DNA of 5,722 nt, taken from NCBI GenBank assembly GCA_937894515.1, contig CALCRH010000111.1, positions 1 through 5,722 on the forward strand, written 5' to 3'. Below, piece after piece: positions 1 through 5,625 of this stretch; position 1 is the first letter of the stretch; each line of letters begins with the position of its first letter. The DNA is from an uncultured Clostridia bacterium. Its GTDB lineage: Bacteria > Bacillota > Clostridia > Oscillospirales > Oscillospiraceae. The position numbers and the translations under genes were made by a program. Below the pieces are notes generated by a model. That model ran no database searches and had not been told where the DNA came from. It worked only from the letters and a program-made list of their open reading frames with translations.

Positions 1-127
1 TTTACTGTGTGGATTGCGGCGAAGACAAACGCTGCGCCATTTCCTTTGACGCGGCGTGGGGTGATGTCAGAGTGCGGTAATGCCTGTATTCACAAGGAAT
101 TGCGGGTAATTGAAAATGAAAAAAGCC
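1..127. other. No assignable gene; possible tail of a gene entering from the left
   Basis: No gene can be assigned here. On the plus strand the frame beginning at base 3 stays open for 25 codons and stops at 78-80. It contains a Cys-x-x-Cys pair (CVDC) near the window edge, so it could be the end of a gene starting outside the window. An open stretch this short is expected by chance, so this is only a possibility. A plus-strand reading from base 7 to 237 is also open, but it has no ribosome binding site, no recognisable domain, and runs through both hairpins described below. It is not annotated as a gene. Confidence 0.3.
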
Positions 128-176
128 AAAAAACTGTCCCGAACTTTTCAACGGAAAATGGAAGGAAGTTCGGGAC
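128..176 (-). terminator. Rho-independent terminator, minus strand
   Basis: Perfect 11-bp inverted repeat: GTCCCGAACTT at 136-146 pairs with AAGTTCGGGAC at 166-176 across a 19-base loop. Read on the minus strand, the stem is followed after two bases by six T residues (complement of A128-133), the layout of an intrinsic terminator. On the plus strand the stem is not followed by T residues, so it should act only on minus-strand transcripts. It lies downstream of the second terminator for fic-strand transcription and could be a backup stop, or the end of a short RNA starting near 263. Confidence 0.6.
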
Positions 177-220
177 TGGCAGATTAAAAAAGTTGATTGC
201 AAAATTCTGGACTCTGAACA

Positions 221-263
221 AAAATAGGGCAGCGTAGCAGTTGAACTACGCTGCCTTATTTTT
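221..263. terminator. Bidirectional rho-independent terminator
   Basis: GGCAGCGTAG at 228-237 and CTACGCTGCC at 246-255 form a perfect 10-bp G+C-rich stem with an 8-base loop. The plus strand continues TTATTTTT (256-263). The minus strand continues CTATTTTTG (complement of 227-220). The A-rich left flank and T-rich right flank can extend the pairing. The hairpin therefore fits a terminator in both directions: for whatever enters from the left on the plus strand, and for the fic gene, whose stop codon is about 90 bases away on the minus strand. Its geometry is textbook. Confidence 0.85.
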
Positions 264-269
264 CAGAAA

Positions 270-299
270 ATTGTACTCCGCCTATGCTTCAATTGTCAA
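270..299 (-). promoter_or_regulatory. Promoter-like pair facing the terminator
   Basis: Read on the minus strand, TTGACA (complement of 294-299) and TACAAT (complement of 270-275) are separated by 18 bases, close to the sigma-A consensus. Transcription would start near 263, immediately before the hairpin at 228-255, so the product would be about 40 bases long unless the terminator is bypassed. If bypassed, it would run to the second minus-strand terminator at 128. No credible open reading frame follows. It may be a small-RNA or attenuated promoter, or a chance match in A+T-rich DNA. Confidence 0.4.
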
Positions 300-349
300 C
301 GCCGGAATAAAACTGTGGGATATCGTGATTATTCTTGCATTCCATTCAA

Positions 350-1246
350 TCACTCTACATACGGTACCCGAAAATAATCCAGGTACTTTTTAAATCTGCT
401 CTGCGCGGTCAGGCAGGTGTCACGCAGATATCCGCGTTCGTTCTGCCACTCTTTCAAGCCGCGGTAGTAAAACATCTTGAGATCGTCTTCGATGATGAAT
501 GGGACGATATTGTTTCGCAGGCACTCTTTGAAAAGGAGCAACCGACCGACTCTGCCATTGCCGTCCTGGAACGGATGGATGCGCTCAAAGCGGTAATGAA
601 AGTCCAGCAGATCATCAAAGGTTTTGCTCTCGATGGCATTGTATTCGGCAAGGAGCTTTTTCATCTCTGCACTGACATTTTCCGGCGCGGTGGTGTCCCT
701 GCCGCCGACCTCATTTGGAAGTTTTTTATAATCTCCGACGGCAAACCAGTCGAGGCGGGAATCGGACGTTCCGCTTTTCAAAACGGCGTGCAGTTGCTTG
801 ATGAACGACTCACTCAGCGCATGATTTGCGTTGTCAATGACTATATCAATGCACTTGAAATGGTTGGCGGTCTCGACCACATCGTCCACCTTGACCGTTC
901 CATCGGACATACCGATGGTGTTCGTTTCAAAGATATAGCGCGTCTGATCGTGGGTGAGACGACTGCCCTCCATGTGATTCGAGTTGTAGGTCAGGTCGAT
1001 CTGGATCTTATGATAAATGCCGCCGTGCAGCTTTGCCGTCTTTTCCGCCCGCAGAACATCCAGCAAGGTTTTCGGCACATCGCTGTGCTTGTTTTTTCGC
1101 AGCGGTTTCTCCGCCGTCTCGGGGATATTCCACGTCTTGCCAGTAAGAAACGCATCCGGGATCCGGCCCTCAGCACAGTAATTACGCACACTGCGCTCAG
1201 ACAGTCCCCATTTTGCGGCCGCTTCGGCAGAAGAAATGTATTTCAT
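350..1246 (-). CDS. Fic family protein (AMPylation-type) with N-terminal helix-turn-helix
   Basis: The 298-residue protein has two parts. Residues 3-45 resemble a MerR/excisionase-type helix-turn-helix ending in a TW-x-IP motif, so DNA binding is likely. Residues about 75-290 form a Fic domain. The Fic signature HPFQDGNGRVGR is complete at 224-235: His224 is the expected catalytic base, Asp228 the metal ligand, and Asn230/Arg232/Arg235 hold phosphates. Residues 171-182 match the substrate-clamping flap. The inhibitory motif S/T-x-x-x-E-G/N is present upstream as SNHMEG (Ser89-Gly94), which makes this a self-inhibited class II Fic protein; in that class the Glu blocks productive ATP binding. 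Family members usually transfer AMP to a Ser, Thr or Tyr of a target protein, which cannot be named here. The ATG at 1246 is supported by GAGGG six bases upstream. The gene is monocistronic, has its own promoter, ends before a strong terminator, and runs divergently from the acyltransferase-like gene. No partner antitoxin gene is adjacent, consistent with built-in inhibition. Confidence 0.93.
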   Translation of the reverse strand: MKYISSAEAAAKWGLSERSVRNYCAEGRIPDAFLTGKTWNIPETAEKPLRKNKHSDVPKTLLDVLRAEKTAKLHGGIYHKIQIDLTYNSNHMEGSRLTHDQTRYIFETNTIGMSDGTVKVDDVVETANHFKCIDIVIDNANHALSESFIKQLHAVLKSGTSDSRLDWFAVGDYKKLPNEVGGRDTTAPENVSAEMKKLLAEYNAIESKTFDDLLDFHYRFERIHPFQDGNGRVGRLLLFKECLRNNIVPFIIEDDLKMFYYRGLKEWQNERGYLRDTCLTAQSRFKKYLDYFRVPYVE

Positions 1247-1274
1247 AACGCACCCTCGCTTTCATCATGGGAAT

Positions 1275-1303
1275 AGTATAACGCACTATCGGCAAAATAT
1301 CAA
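1275..1303 (-). promoter_or_regulatory. Promoter of the fic gene
   Basis: On the minus strand TTGATA (complement of 1298-1303) and TATACT (complement of 1275-1280) are separated by exactly 17 bases. Transcription should start near 1268, giving a leader of about 20 bases that holds the GAGGG ribosome binding site. The spacer contains TTTTGCCGATA, an arm of the inverted repeat described next, so a protein bound there would block RNA polymerase. Confidence 0.8.
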
Positions 1304-1348
1304 CAGATTATTGCTATTAGAATTATGACTTTTTGCCGATAACGGCAA
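1287..1348. promoter_or_regulatory. Candidate operator: three TTGCCG half-sites upstream of fic
   Basis: A compact palindrome, TTGCCG-ATAA-CGGCAA, lies at 1333-1348. Its left arm belongs to TTTTGCCGATA (1331-1341), which is the perfect inverse of TATCGGCAAAA (1287-1297), located in the spacer between the -35 and -10 of the fic promoter. There are thus three related half-sites: one in the core promoter and a head-to-head pair about 30 bases upstream of the -35. The layout suggests a repressor that loops or binds cooperatively. The Fic protein's own N-terminal helix-turn-helix is the nearest candidate binder; that link is inference. The plus-strand promoter at 1420 is about 70 bases away and might also be affected. 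Confidence 0.55.
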
Positions 1349-1419
1349 GATGCGATACTAAGCTTTACAGGGCTTATAAATGCGGATTTACGAATTGCTG
1401 GCAATTTTTCCTTGTTCGG

Positions 1420-1448
1420 TTGTCAAAAATGCTTGAAAGTGATATAAT
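1420..1448 (+). promoter_or_regulatory. Promoter of the acyltransferase-like gene
   Basis: TTGTCA (1420-1425) and a perfect TATAAT (1443-1448) are separated by 17 bases. Transcription would begin near 1455, leaving an untranslated leader of about 220 bases before the ATG at 1676. No other promoter of this quality is seen before the gene. A short dyad, AATTGC-TG-GCAATT (1393-1406), lies just upstream of the -35 and might be a regulator site, but it is weak. Confidence 0.75.
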
Positions 1449-1454
1449 AAAAAA

Positions 1455-1675
1455 GTAGGCATCGAGCCCGTATCAGTGTGCCAAACCAGCCGTGTAGCAT
1501 TTGCTATGAGGTTGTTTTTGTATATTTGAATACACGAACGGGGATTGGCAGAAGAAAAAGTATTCGGAGAGTTTTTTGAATGGTACTACTCGAATAACCC
1601 AAGGAAAGAAAAAAGCGAAAGCGTGAATGATTCTAAACAGGAAGAATCAGTTTAATAATCGAAGAGGGAGGAGAA
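1455..1675 (+). other. Long 5' leader of the acyltransferase-like gene
   Basis: About 220 bases separate the predicted transcription start from the ATG. No known riboswitch is recognised. One hairpin can form: 1514-1523 pairs with 1530-1539 (one mismatch and one G-U pair) around a six-base loop. It has no T tract, so it is not a terminator. A frame from 1530 to 1655 is open for 41 codons and ends in TAA 20 bases before the next start, with a charged, Ser/Glu/Lys-rich C-terminal part. It has no ATG and no well-spaced ribosome binding site; a TTG at 1545 sits directly behind GGGGA, too close. It is therefore not called as a gene, but may be the remains of one. Confidence 0.35.
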
Positions 1676-3211
1676 ATGAAAAAATTTGAAGCAAAATACC
1701 CATATTGCTGGCTGTTATTGGGACTATTTTTGATGCTTTTGTCTTATGGAATTTTTAATACCGGTATTTGTGCCTGGCTTTTTGCGATACCACTGATCCG
1801 CTATATCAATATCCGCTCGAAGTGGTCATCTGTTCTGTGGATGCTGCTCGGCGCGGTGGTTGTTGCTAACATCACATTTTGGGGACTTGTCAGAGACGGA
1901 TTCAACATTATGAATCAGGTGTTCGGCACCCTGAACGGCATAAGAATGTGGGTACCTTTCCTTGTGTATTTCCTTTGCCGGAAATCCGAAGCAAAGAAGA
2001 TTATTGCCTATTTCGCTTTTCCGGCTGCCGTTGCTGTTGTGGAATTTTTCATTGATAATCCGTTCGTTTCTGTCATGACCTCTCTTTCCGTATCTCAGTT
2101 CTGGAATATAGGATTGATGCAGTTGGCAAGCGTTACAGGCGTAGTCGGCGTTTCGTTTATCATAACGCTTTGCGCGTCCGTCATCAATTACATATGGGAA
2201 GACGGTTTGAACAGAAAAACAGTAATAAACGCTGCCATCTATGGTATTGTTGTTGTAATGATCACCGGCATCGGTATGAGCAGTATTCAGAAAATCACGA
2301 CCGGAGATAAGACCGTCAGAGTGGCGACAAGCGTTGAGAACACAAATCTGTTTGCAGAAAACATGGACATTCTTGAGAAATACGATGGAACATCCATGGA
2401 AAAGATCATCAGTGCAAGCCTTGATATTATTGAGAACAGAGCAAAGGACGCTGCTTATAACGGATTGTCCGTACTGGTTTTCCCAGAAGATGCTTTTATC
2501 TGCACAGAAGATAAGGCAGAGTATTTTCTTGATGAAGTAAAGAAAATTGCAGAAGAATACAATGTCAATATTCTTTTCCCGCTTCTCAGGTTTCCGGATG
2601 TTGAGGTACAGGATGGCGGAGATGTCCTGAATTATGTAGTTCAGCTTGAAACCCGTGTTGCCGAGAGTGGATGGAAGAAGACCAATACCTTGAACTTCAT
2701 TGACCGCAATGGAGAGCTGCTGAACACATATGTGAAAAATCATCTTGTGCCGGTGGTTGAAGAACCGTTTACAGTAAAGGGCAACGGCAAGACACCTATT
2801 GTCGAGGTTGACGGCATCAAATATACCTATTTGATTTGCGCCGACTACACATCCAACAAATATGCCTATAACGGGCGAGAAGCGGATATATTCCTGAATC
2901 CTTCCTACGACTGGGAAGCATTCCAATATTTCACTTCATACGGGGTGCAGGCACGAGCGATTGAATGCGGCTTTTCCGTTCTCAGAAACCCTGTAAACGG
3001 AAACATTATTCTTTACGATTACTACGGGCGTCCGCTTCATATGGCAAACGTGATGAACGTACATACAGGTATGCTTTATCTTGACATTCCGGTGGAAGGA
3101 AGACAGACCTTCTATGGAATAACCGGCAACTGGTTCCCGTGGATCTGTGCGGTATACTGTACCTTTGCCGTGTGCAGTGGATTTGTTTTCAGAAAAGATC
3201 GGAAAGTATAA
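1676..3211 (+). CDS. Membrane-bound nitrilase-fold protein related to apolipoprotein N-acyltransferase
   Basis: The 511-residue protein matches the architecture of Lnt. Several hydrophobic helices fill residues about 10-205, a soluble nitrilase (carbon-nitrogen hydrolase) domain covers about 212-475, and one helix lies near the C-terminus (about 485-504). The catalytic triad is visible: Glu271 in VFPEDAF, Lys354 in YVKNHLVP, and Cys388 in LICADY. The K-x-HLVP sequence and Glu362, eight residues after the Lys, match the corresponding stretch of E. coli Lnt (Lys335, Glu343). Asp390 stands where Lnt has a Glu two residues after the Cys. Length is close to Lnt (about 510 residues). By family, the enzyme would transfer an acyl group through a Cys thioester on the outer face of the membrane; Lnt acylates the N-terminal Cys of lipoproteins. 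The substrate here is uncertain because the sequence is divergent and the host looks Gram-positive. AGGGAGGAG three bases before the ATG fixes the start. It is probably co-transcribed with the following membrane protein gene. Confidence 0.8.
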   Translation: MKKFEAKYPYCWLLLGLFLMLLSYGIFNTGICAWLFAIPLIRYINIRSKWSSVLWMLLGAVVVANITFWGLVRDGFNIMNQVFGTLNGIRMWVPFLVYFLCRKSEAKKIIAYFAFPAAVAVVEFFIDNPFVSVMTSLSVSQFWNIGLMQLASVTGVVGVSFIITLCASVINYIWEDGLNRKTVINAAIYGIVVVMITGIGMSSIQKITTGDKTVRVATSVENTNLFAENMDILEKYDGTSMEKIISASLDIIENRAKDAAYNGLSVLVFPEDAFICTEDKAEYFLDEVKKIAEEYNVNILFPLLRFPDVEVQDGGDVLNYVVQLETRVAESGWKKTNTLNFIDRNGELLNTYVKNHLVPVVEEPFTVKGNGKTPIVEVDGIKYTYLICADYTSNKYAYNGREADIFLNPSYDWEAFQYFTSYGVQARAIECGFSVLRNPVNGNIILYDYYGRPLHMANVMNVHTGMLYLDIPVEGRQTFYGITGNWFPWICAVYCTFAVCSGFVFRKDRKV

Positions 3212-3233
3212 AACTATAATAAAAACTATAATG
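3210..3233 (+). repeat. Tandem 12-bp direct repeat between two genes
   Basis: AAAACTATAAT occurs at 3210-3220 and again at 3222-3232, a 12-base period, starting within the TAA stop of the upstream gene. Each copy contains TATAAT, but neither has a recognisable -35 element 16-18 bases upstream, so promoter activity is not supported. It probably reflects local slippage duplication. Confidence 0.5.
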
Positions 3234-3250
3234 TGGAGGTAATACTTACT

Positions 3251-3877
3251 ATGAAATGGTTTGAAAACATCTTTACAAAATCAAAATTGATGATTATCTG
3301 CGGAATTTTTAGTATTGCAGGATACTTTGCACTCGCATGTATCAGTGTTATTACTTCTGCCCATTTAACGGAACAGTATCTGATCCTTGCCGTTCTGTCT
3401 GCCTTGTTGATGATTTGTTACAGAAAAGGTGAAACATCCTGCCAAAAAGCCCTTGCCGGAGCAATCATGGGAGTATTGATGTATGCCTATTGGGGTATCA
3501 TGGCGGGATTTATTGGAGCAGAGAAAAACTCAATAGGTTATCTTGAACTTTTTATGACGATTTTCCTGACAATCATGTTTATCAATCATCTTCTTTTGCA
3601 GATTGATCACAAAGGTGATGCCAAAATCATTCATATAAGCCGAATCATGCTGGTTATTGCCATTGTTCTGCAAGTTGCAGAAACGCTGGCTCAAATAATC
3701 AACAATCAAATGTACTATATGGTATTAAACAGCTTCAGCTTACTCAGTACAGTGACCATGATCACCTGTATGGAATCTCGGATTCAGAAATACAAGGCAA
3801 GACGTTCTGCAGCGATGAAAGCCGGAACATGGACGGAAGAAGAGCGTCAAAAGAGCAAAAAGATATTCAAATTTTGA
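3251..3877 (+). CDS. Unrecognised polytopic membrane protein (about six helices)
   Basis: I do not recognise the family. The 208-residue product is mostly hydrophobic, with likely membrane segments near residues 13-36, 43-58, 66-88, 95-114, 127-146 and 150-172. A basic, charged cytoplasmic-type tail follows (about 176-208, rich in Lys, Arg and Glu). No catalytic motif, signal peptide or cofactor site stands out. The ATG at 3251 is chosen because GGAGG lies at 3235-3239, 11 bases upstream. A GTG at 3233 in the same frame would add six residues but overlaps the ribosome binding site and has none of its own. The gene begins 39 bases after the acyltransferase-like gene, with similar A+T-rich composition and no convincing promoter between, so the two probably form an operon and the protein may assist or protect that enzyme; this is inference from position only. 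No strong terminator follows. Confidence 0.75.
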   Translation: MKWFENIFTKSKLMIICGIFSIAGYFALACISVITSAHLTEQYLILAVLSALLMICYRKGETSCQKALAGAIMGVLMYAYWGIMAGFIGAEKNSIGYLELFMTIFLTIMFINHLLLQIDHKGDAKIIHISRIMLVIAIVLQVAETLAQIINNQMYYMVLNSFSLLSTVTMITCMESRIQKYKARRSAAMKAGTWTEEERQKSKKIFKF

Positions 3878-3910
3878 GCGAAAGGCCCTTTGTTGTTCGT
3901 TTCTTTTGGC

Positions 3911-3931
3911 ACTATTGTAAATGTCAATAGT
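3911..3931. repeat. Short perfect inverted repeat upstream of the transporter gene
   Basis: ACTATTG (3911-3917) and CAATAGT (3925-3931) form a perfect 7-bp dyad with a 7-base spacer. No T tract follows on either strand, so it is not a good terminator. It lies about 40 bases upstream of the -35 of the transporter promoter, a reasonable place for a regulator site. It could equally be a weak 3' hairpin of the preceding transcript. Confidence 0.35.
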
Positions 3932-3970
3932 TGGGGTAGAGAATAGGGAAAGAAGGAAAGGGATTCTATC

Positions 3971-3999
3971 TTGCGCACGATTGGAGATTGCGTTATAAT
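3971..3999 (+). promoter_or_regulatory. Promoter of the NSS transporter gene
   Basis: TTGCGC (3971-3976) and a perfect TATAAT (3994-3999) are separated by 17 bases, predicting a start near 4006 and a leader of about 40 bases ending in the ribosome binding site GGAGG at 4033-4037. The transporter therefore has its own promoter. A second TATAAT at 4025-4030 has no matching -35 element and is too close to the ribosome binding site to be the main start. Confidence 0.7.
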
Positions 4000-4044
4000 C
4001 CAAATCGCGTACTGTAGAAAGAGGTATAATTTGGAGGAAAATCA

Positions 4045-5445
4045 ATGGCAAAAAATAGCACGTTACAAGCCCGCGATGGCTTTCAGAGCAAATGGGGCTT
4101 TATTCTGGCAAGCATCGGCTCTGCTGTCGGCATGGGCAACATCTGGCGCTTTCCCGTCATGGTCTCTGTCTACGGCGGCCTGACCTTCCTGATCCCGTAT
4201 TTTCTTTTTGTTATCCTGATTGGTTGCTCCGGTGTTATGGAGGAGTTTTCTCTGGGACGCTGGGCTGCTGCCGGCCCGGTCGGTGCTTTCGGTAAGTGTA
4301 CGGAAGAGCGTACCGGCAAGAGGACTCCCGGCGAACTGATCGGTCTGATCCCCGTTCTTGGCTCTTTGCTGCTGGCCATCGGCTATACCGTTGTTACCGG
4401 CTGGATATTTAAGTATTGCTTCATGGGTATTTCCGGCAGCCTGTTCGCTATGGGTGCTGATATGCCCACCATCGGCGGCACCTTCGGCGCTACGGCTCCC
4501 GAGGCGACTACCCTGGGCGAGGCACTGAGCATGATGCTCTCCGGCGGATTGTTCACTGTCGGTAACGGCGTGTGGCAGATCGTTGGTCTGGCTATCTGCC
4601 TGATCATCATGGCCATGGGTATTGCCGGCGGTATCGAAAAAGCCAACAAGGTTCTGATGCCCGTTCTGTTCGGTTTGCTCCTGATTCTGGCCGTTTATGT
4701 CGGCACCCGTGCCGGTGCTTCCGACGGCTACAAGTACATCTTTACCCTGCAACCCGCCGGGCTGCTGAATCTCCAAGTCTGGATCTTTGCCTTCGGTCAG
4801 GCGTTCTTCTCCCTGTCTGTTGCCGGCAACGGCTCTGTGATCTACGGTTCCTACCTGAGCAAGAGAGAGGACATTCCTTCCTCTGCCCGCAATGTTGCGC
4901 TCTTTGATACGCTGGCCGCTCTGCTGGCTGCTTTCGTTATCATCCCTGCTATGGCAGCAGGCGGCGCCGAGCTGTCCTCCGGCGGCCCCGGCCTGATGTT
5001 CGTTTACCTGGTTCCCGTGCTGAACAGTATGGTGGGTGGTCGTTTCGTCGGTATGATCTTCTTCATCTGCGTTCTGTTCGCAGCTGTGTCCTCCATTGTC
5101 AATCTGTATGAGGCTCCCGTGGCATTCCTGCAGGAGAAGTTTGGCATGAAGCGTATCTCCTCGGTTGCCGTCATCGGTGTGTTGGGTGCTCTTGTTTCCG
5201 TTCTGATCCAGCCCTGGACTTCTCAGTGGATGGATATGGTCTCCATCTACATCTGCCCGCTGGGCGCTCTGTTGGCCGGCGTTATGTTCTTTTGGGTGCT
5301 CAAGAAGACGACCGCTCTCGAGGCTGTCAGCTATGGCATTAGGAAGCCCATCGGTGGCTGGTTCTATCCTCTGGGCAAGTATGTCTATTGTGCCTGCGCC
5401 ATCGTTGCCTTGGTGGCCGGTGCTATTCTGGGTGGTATCGGCTGA
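4045..5445 (+). CDS. Sodium-dependent NSS (SLC6-type) transporter
   Basis: The 466-residue protein belongs to the neurotransmitter:sodium symporter family, which imports amino acids or related amines with Na+ using the LeuT fold. The first-helix signature GSAVGMGNIWRFP is at 25-37; Ala27 and Asn32 correspond to the Na1 ligands Ala22 and Asn27 of LeuT, and Arg35 to the gating Arg30. In the unwound sixth helix, GQAFFSLS (251-258) places Ser256 where LeuT has Thr254. The eighth helix has the Na2 pair Ser349-Ser350. About 11 helices can be counted, and the chain ends soon after the eleventh (near 442-463), as in short bacterial members such as MhsT. Two positions are unusual: YGGLTF (43-48) replaces the usual NGGGAF after helix 1, and the helix-6 loop reads AGNGS (260-264) where LeuT has a Phe lining the substrate pocket, so specificity may differ. 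The substrate cannot be named. The ATG follows GGAGG by seven bases. The gene has its own promoter and markedly higher G+C than the genes before it. Confidence 0.92.
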   Translation: MAKNSTLQARDGFQSKWGFILASIGSAVGMGNIWRFPVMVSVYGGLTFLIPYFLFVILIGCSGVMEEFSLGRWAAAGPVGAFGKCTEERTGKRTPGELIGLIPVLGSLLLAIGYTVVTGWIFKYCFMGISGSLFAMGADMPTIGGTFGATAPEATTLGEALSMMLSGGLFTVGNGVWQIVGLAICLIIMAMGIAGGIEKANKVLMPVLFGLLLILAVYVGTRAGASDGYKYIFTLQPAGLLNLQVWIFAFGQAFFSLSVAGNGSVIYGSYLSKREDIPSSARNVALFDTLAALLAAFVIIPAMAAGGAELSSGGPGLMFVYLVPVLNSMVGGRFVGMIFFICVLFAAVSSIVNLYEAPVAFLQEKFGMKRISSVAVIGVLGALVSVLIQPWTSQWMDMVSIYICPLGALLAGVMFFWVLKKTTALEAVSYGIRKPIGGWFYPLGKYVYCACAIVALVAGAILGGIG

Positions 5446-5474
5446 TACGAACCTCCAGTCAGCAAAAGCGTGGC

Positions 5475-5510
5475 ATAGTTAAAAGGAACCGCACGGTTTA
5501 GGCAAACTAT
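5475..5510. repeat. Two-tier imperfect palindrome after the transporter gene
   Basis: ATAGTT (5475-5480) pairs with AACTAT (5505-5510), and inside them AACCG (5487-5491) pairs with CGGTT (5494-5498). The two arms are separated by six unpaired bases on each side, so the element is symmetric about 5492-5493. Read on the minus strand, the inner dyad is followed by CCTTTT, a weak terminator-like context; on the plus strand no T tract follows. It lies between the transporter stop and the transposase remnant, and might belong to the end of that insertion element. Confidence 0.35.
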
Positions 5511-5527
5511 CAGATGAGCTTTATGGT

Positions 5528-5558
5528 GACTGAGCCCGGTATCTAACCGGACTCAGTC
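5528..5558 (+). terminator. Strong hairpin within the transposase tail; probable end of the transporter transcript
   Basis: Bases 5528-5539 and 5547-5558 pair over 12 positions with a single C-A mismatch (GACTGAG and CCGG blocks on each side), around a 7-base loop. The plus strand continues TTCCTAATTT, a weak T-rich stretch, so it can plausibly terminate the transporter transcript about 85 bases after its stop codon. On the minus strand the same bases encode the LSPVRYRAQS end of the transposase. A second, weaker hairpin at 5598-5614 (GTTGAA/TTCAAC) is followed by six T residues at 5620-5625 and could act as a backup. Confidence 0.5.
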
Positions 5559-5592
5559 TTCCTAATTTACAAAGAAATTTTTCCATATAAAA

Positions 5593-5625
5593 GAACCGTT
5601 GAATACGCTTCAACCGCTCTTTTTT
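5593..5625 (+). terminator. Possible backup terminator
   Basis: GTTGAA (5598-5603) pairs with TTCAAC (5609-5614) around a 5-base loop. Outside these arms the pairing continues imperfectly (AGA with TCT), and the plus strand then runs into six T residues at 5620-5625. The stem is short and A+T-rich, so termination strength is uncertain. It overlaps the transposase remnant on the other strand. Confidence 0.35.

Noticed and set aside
7..237. 76-codon plus-strand frame at the left edge
   Set aside because: The ATG is not preceded by a visible ribosome binding site, the frame runs through an 11-bp inverted repeat and into the terminator stem, and no domain is recognisable.
270..389. Plus-strand open frame of about 40 codons downstream of the terminator, running into the end of fic
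   Set aside because: It has no start codon with a ribosome binding site and could be chance; a remnant of an interrupted gene cannot be shown from the sequence alone.
335..1276. 313-codon open frame on the plus strand opposite the fic gene
   Set aside because: It is the antisense shadow of fic: the minus strand has the complete Fic signature, a ribosome binding site and a promoter, whereas this frame has no recognisable domain.
1826..2926. 366-codon open frame on the minus strand
   Set aside because: It lies entirely within the acyltransferase-like gene, whose catalytic triad and strong ribosome binding site are on the plus strand.
3740..4051. 103-codon minus-strand frame spanning the gap before the transporter
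   Set aside because: It overlaps the end of the small membrane protein gene and the transporter promoter and ribosome binding site, and shows no family motif.
4063..4776. 237-codon minus-strand frame, rich in Gln, Gly, Asp and His
   Set aside because: Its composition is typical of the antisense of a G+C-rich membrane transporter gene, and the plus strand is clearly coding.
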